Assembly (NCBI GenBank): GCA_017477035.1
Contig: JAFUXW010000105.1
Location: 1 to 10,753 of the forward strand
Direction of reading: 5' to 3'
Length of the DNA: 10,753 nucleotides
Source of the DNA: Alphaproteobacteria bacterium
GTDB taxonomy: Bacteria > Pseudomonadota > Alphaproteobacteria > RF32 > CAG-239
Shown here one piece after another: positions 8,229-10,753 of this stretch; positions within the stretch are counted from its first letter, which is position 1; every line of letters begins with the position of its first letter. The position numbers were made by a program, and so were the translations under genes. Below the pieces are notes generated by a model. That model ran no database searches. It saw only the letters and a list, made by a program, of their open reading frames with translations, and was not told the origin of the DNA.

Positions 8229-8685
8229 AAAAATCGGCATAGATTTTCACGGAGTTTTGAATACAAATCCATCATTTTTTCGAGATTTTTGCCATCAAGC
8301 AATAAATAGAAATATAGAAATTCATCTTATTAGCGGCGGCCCTAGAGAAACTATTGCTGAATTTGCACAAATGAATAGCATAAAATATACTAAGCTGTGG
8401 TGTATATTTGATTACTTCAATGCTAAAAATGAGGTTAAATTTTTGCCAGATGGTTCTTTTCATGTAGATGATGAAAACTGGAATAAAGCAAAAGCTCAAT
8501 ATTGCTTAAAAAATAATATAAATGTGCAAATAGATGATAGCCATATCTATAAAAGATATTTTATCACTCCTTATTGTTTGTATGATGAACATTCAAAAAC
8601 TGGAATTATAAACGGAGAAATGATAAATTTTTCTCATTCGGCAAAACTGTGCTTGGAAAAAATTTGTGATGCGGTTTCTCGTTAA
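8218..8685 (+). CDS. Small HAD-like hydrolase, specific function unknown
   Basis: A 155-residue protein with the pattern of the haloacid dehalogenase phosphatase fold. Motif I is IGIDFHGVL with nucleophile Asp9. Motif II is HLISGG with Ser39. A lysine at 90 or 92 (WNKAKAQ) may serve motif III. Motif IV is VQIDDS with Asp106 and Asp107. The usual acid/base Asp two residues after the nucleophile is replaced by His11, as in other small DFHGV proteins, so the chemistry may differ from ordinary phosphatases. There is no cap domain of any size and no signal peptide, so it is cytoplasmic. Substrate not recognisable. The start is uncertain: GTG 8209, ATG 8212 and ATG 8218 are all in frame. 8218 was chosen because this fold normally begins just before motif I. 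It overlaps the YhdP-like gene by 11 nt, suggesting translational coupling, and lacks a strong ribosome site. Its end overlaps slyX on the other strand by 4 nt. Confidence 0.72.
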   Translation: MICKKIGIDFHGVLNTNPSFFRDFCHQAINRNIEIHLISGGPRETIAEFAQMNSIKYTKLWCIFDYFNAKNEVKFLPDGSFHVDDENWNKAKAQYCLKNNINVQIDDSHIYKRYFITPYCLYDEHSKTGIINGEMINFSHSAKLCLEKICDAVSR

Positions 8686-8891
8686 TAGTGCGGTGGCGGC
8701 GTTTCTTCACTTTGTGGTTTCACAACATCCTGTTCCATTATTGATTTAAGCGCTTCATTTTGTTTTAGAAGATAATCTAAGAGCTTTCCTTGTTTAATCA
8801 CCACCTCGCTCAAGTCATCAATGGATTTCTGCTGATTATCCAGTGCCATCTCAATATTAATTAACCTGTTTTGCAGTTCTTCGTTTTGCAT
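8682..8891 (-). CDS. slyX: SlyX family protein
   Basis: A 69-residue protein of the SlyX family, small proteobacterial proteins whose biochemical role is not established. Residues about 5-50 are rich in heptad-like Leu/Ile/Val spacing (LINIEMALDNQQKSIDDLSE and on to LLDYLLKQNEAL), predicting a coiled coil. The C-terminus ends EETPPPHY, the family's hallmark and identical to the E. coli ending as I recall it. Length is typical (E. coli 72 aa). It starts 6 nt after the stop of the MORN-repeat gene on the same strand, so the two are probably co-transcribed. Its ribosome site is weak: a perfect AGGAG lies too far upstream (about 19 nt), inside the end of the previous gene, with only TAGGT nearby. 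Its stop overlaps the convergent HAD-like gene. Confidence 0.9.
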   Translation of the reverse strand: MQNEELQNRLINIEMALDNQQKSIDDLSEVVIKQGKLLDYLLKQNEALKSIMEQDVVKPQSEETPPPHY

Positions 8892-8897
8892 GTTTAC

Positions 8898-10753
8898 CTA
8901 TTTATACACTCCTAATTTCGGGTCAGATACGTTAATTTTATCTACTAATCTTTTTTGCTCGACTTCATCTAGCTGAACTTTTTGACCATTTTCATCACGT
9001 TTATAATATTTTACGGAATAACCGTCATAGCTTACTTCATAAATCAAAATGCCTTGTTCGTCGTATTCGCGATATTCTTGCTCATCCCATTGGCCGTTTT
9101 GGAACATCTTTTCAGTTCTTATGTTTCCGCTTGGATAGAAAACTTTCATCAAACCGTTTATTTTATTATTTTTTAAGTCGGCAATAAAAGCCGGTTTTCC
9201 ATCTTCATAATATCCTGTAGCTGTTCCTTCGGCAATGCCATCAGAATTAAAAGGTAATTTCAGCATAATTTGTCCGTTAGGGTAATAGTTTATCACATCA
9301 TCAACTATTTTATCATTGCGATACGTTGTAGACATCAGTAAATCACCATTTTTATCATATTCCCGATATTTGCCGTTATATGCACCGTTTTCTACTTCTG
9401 CCATTAGTGAAGGTTTGTTGCTTCCCTCATTGTATTGAGCTAGTGTTCCGGTTATTTTTCCTGATTTGTAAGGGACCTGTGCTTGCAAAGAGCCGTCACG
9501 ATTATATACTGTCATTGTTCCGGTTAAATTTTCCATAATCGGATTACCTTCTTCATCATAATAAAGTTGGTCGGCTCTAAGATTTGCAGTTGGCGTCACT
9601 AATTTATACTTCATTTCACCTGTCGGGTAATATCCGGCAACTTGTCCTTGATATTTACCATTTTTATATGCAATTTCCTGCTCTGTATTTCCATATTTAT
9701 CCTTGGTTATAATATTGCCGGATATTTTACCGTTTTTATATGGAATGATTTCTCCGATTTTCTGACCTCCGTCTCGGTAATAAACTGCCTTTCCGTTAAT
9801 CATATTGTTAACATAATTGGCTTCAAACAGTTTGCGCCCTTGTTGATCATAATCGGTGATTGGACTACTGACTTTACCATTTTTGTATGCAACTTTGCTT
9901 TTAATATTACCATTAGGATAATATTCGGTTGCTTCGCCTGTCAGTTCACCGTTTTTATATGTATAAACGTGTTCACGTTGCCCGTTTTCATAAAATAAAG
10001 TTTCGGTTCCGTCCATTAAATTATTTACAAAGGTTACTTCCGATTTTTTCTTACCATTTTGGTAATACATTATACCTTTACCATTAAGCGCACCATCTTT
10101 GTATGGTAATTTAGCATATATGTTGCCATTATCATAATATAATGTTTGAGTTCCATTCGGAACATCATGCACATATTCGGTACTTGATATAAGCTGTCCG
10201 TTTTCATTATAAATATTTGAAATACCTTCGCGAAGCCCATCTGTAAATATAGTTTTTTCCTGCAAGTTGCCGTTTGCATAATATGTTACTGCTTCGCCTT
10301 CTGCCTTGTCATTTTTGTATGATATTTTAGAAAGGATTTTACCATCAGGATAATATACTATATCATCTCCTTCACGAAAACCTTTATTGTATGAAGTAAC
10401 CTGTTGCGGTTTTCCATCTTCGTAATATGAGTAGTCCAGACCATCCGGTTCTCCATTAATAAAAGATGTTTCGTACTTAATTTGGCCGTTTTCATAAAAT
10501 TCTCTGGCTTTTCCATGTATTTGCCCTAACTCATTGATTTGAGTAATATAACGCACCTTTCCGCTTGGGTGATACCCTGTTTCTTTTTCAACCCTTACAT
10601 TATCACGATAAGTGGTTTCAGTTTCAAGATACCCTTCAGGATTATACGATTTAGCAGGTCCATTTAAAGCATCATTGGAATATGTAAATATTTTTTCAAG
10701 ACTTCCGTCTCTAAAATAAGTTTTAGTTTCTCCTTCAAGTTTGTCATTTATAT
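8898..10753 (-). CDS. Large MORN-2/YwqK-like repeat protein, partial (5' end beyond the right edge)
   Basis: The visible 617 C-terminal residues consist almost wholly of tandem units of about 24 aa with the pattern G-x4-YY-x-NG-x7-Y-K-NG, as in TYYANGNLQEK and EYYPNGNIKSKVAYKNGK. This is the MORN variant (MORN_2, COG2849) that databases often call YwqK-family antitoxin. The label comes from Bacillus YwqK and says little about function here; such repeats form long beta-hairpin arrays thought to bind proteins or membranes. A GTG at 10556 could be taken as the start, but the frame stays open to 10751 and continues the repeats (for example NDKLEGETKTYF), so it is internal. The last 26 or so residues (after NGQK) are not repeats and may cap the array. 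No membrane segment or signal peptide is visible, as the N-terminus is missing. Stop TAG at 8898-8900; slyX follows after 6 nt. Confidence 0.88.
   Translation of the reverse strand, partial: INDKLEGETKTYFRDGSLEKIFTYSNDALNGPAKSYNPEGYLETETTYRDNVRVEKETGYHPSGKVRYITQINELGQIHGKAREFYENGQIKYETSFINGEPDGLDYSYYEDGKPQQVTSYNKGFREGDDIVYYPDGKILSKISYKNDKAEGEAVTYYANGNLQEKTIFTDGLREGISNIYNENGQLISSTEYVHDVPNGTQTLYYDNGNIYAKLPYKDGALNGKGIMYYQNGKKKSEVTFVNNLMDGTETLFYENGQREHVYTYKNGELTGEATEYYPNGNIKSKVAYKNGKVSSPITDYDQQGRKLFEANYVNNMINGKAVYYRDGGQKIGEIIPYKNGKISGNIITKDKYGNTEQEIAYKNGKYQGQVAGYYPTGEMKYKLVTPTANLRADQLYYDEEGNPIMENLTGTMTVYNRDGSLQAQVPYKSGKITGTLAQYNEGSNKPSLMAEVENGAYNGKYREYDKNGDLLMSTTYRNDKIVDDVINYYPNGQIMLKLPFNSDGIAEGTATGYYEDGKPAFIADLKNNKINGLMKVFYPSGNIRTEKMFQNGQWDEQEYREYDEQGILIYEVSYDGYSVKYYKRDENGQKVQLDEVEQKRLVDKINVSDPKLGVYK
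8979..10753 (-). repeat. Tandem MORN-2 coding repeats, about 24 units of roughly 72 nt
   Basis: Within the minus-strand gene about 24 units can be lined up by their YYxNG and YKNG cores; the count is by eye and the array continues beyond the edge. Unit length is mostly 24 residues. DNA copies differ freely at silent positions: the YKNG segment appears on the plus strand as CCATTTTTATATG, CCGTTTTTATATG and CCATTTTTGTATG. This points to old, diverged repeats rather than recent expansion. Units near 9525-9600 and 9720-9850 are the least regular. Confidence 0.85.

Noticed and set aside
8712..8725. Hairpin TTGTG-GTTT-CACAA as a terminator between the convergent genes
   Set aside because: The stem is only 5 bp, it lies within slyX coding sequence, and no T-run follows on either strand.
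9642..9998. A 118-residue plus-strand open frame, Phe/Ile-rich and membrane-like
   Set aside because: It is the complement of the Lys/Asn/Tyr-rich MORN repeats; its apparent repeats mirror the repeat array. No ribosome site.
8979..10753. CRISPR array or non-coding satellite suggested by regular ~72-nt repetition
   Set aside because: The repetition is at protein level in an open frame, DNA copies differ at silent sites, and there are no identical direct repeats with unique spacers.

Overview
The window reads as chromosomal DNA of an AT-rich Gram-negative bacterium, most likely an alphaproteobacterium. The order amidase (amiC) - penicillin-binding protein 1A (mrcA) - release factor 2 (prfB) is a conserved block in that class. 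A YhdP/AsmA-like protein and SlyX also point to a proteobacterium with an outer membrane. The low GC (judged by eye, not computed) would suit a host- or gut-associated low-GC lineage, but that placement is inference. All complete genes stop with TAA or TAG. TGA appears only at the recoding site inside prfB, so the standard bacterial code is used.

Plus strand, 110-8685: five closely packed genes, probably one transcription unit or nearly so. They are a periplasmic N-acetylmuramoyl-L-alanine amidase with a signal peptide, AMIN domain and zinc amidase domain; a class A PBP1A with glycosyltransferase and transpeptidase sites intact; RF2, made through a programmed +1 frameshift; a 1077-residue membrane-anchored YhdP/AsmA-like protein, a family implicated in moving phospholipid to the outer membrane; and a small HAD-like protein. 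The gaps are 73 nt, then a 1-nt overlap, 15 nt, and an 11-nt overlap. Two genes build or cut peptidoglycan, one probably serves outer-membrane lipid supply, and RF2 sits among them as a translation gene.

Minus strand, 8682-10753: slyX and, just upstream of it, a very long MORN-2/YwqK-like repeat protein that runs off the right edge. The ATG/GTG-bounded reading frame ending at 10556 is not the real start: the frame stays open to the edge and keeps encoding repeats. slyX and the HAD-like gene converge and overlap by 4 nt at their stops.

No tRNA, rRNA, CRISPR array, insertion sequence or convincing intrinsic terminator was seen. The points most worth a second look are the textbook-perfect RF2 frameshift site placed upstream of an envelope gene, the large MORN repeat protein, and the unrecognised HAD-like gene.
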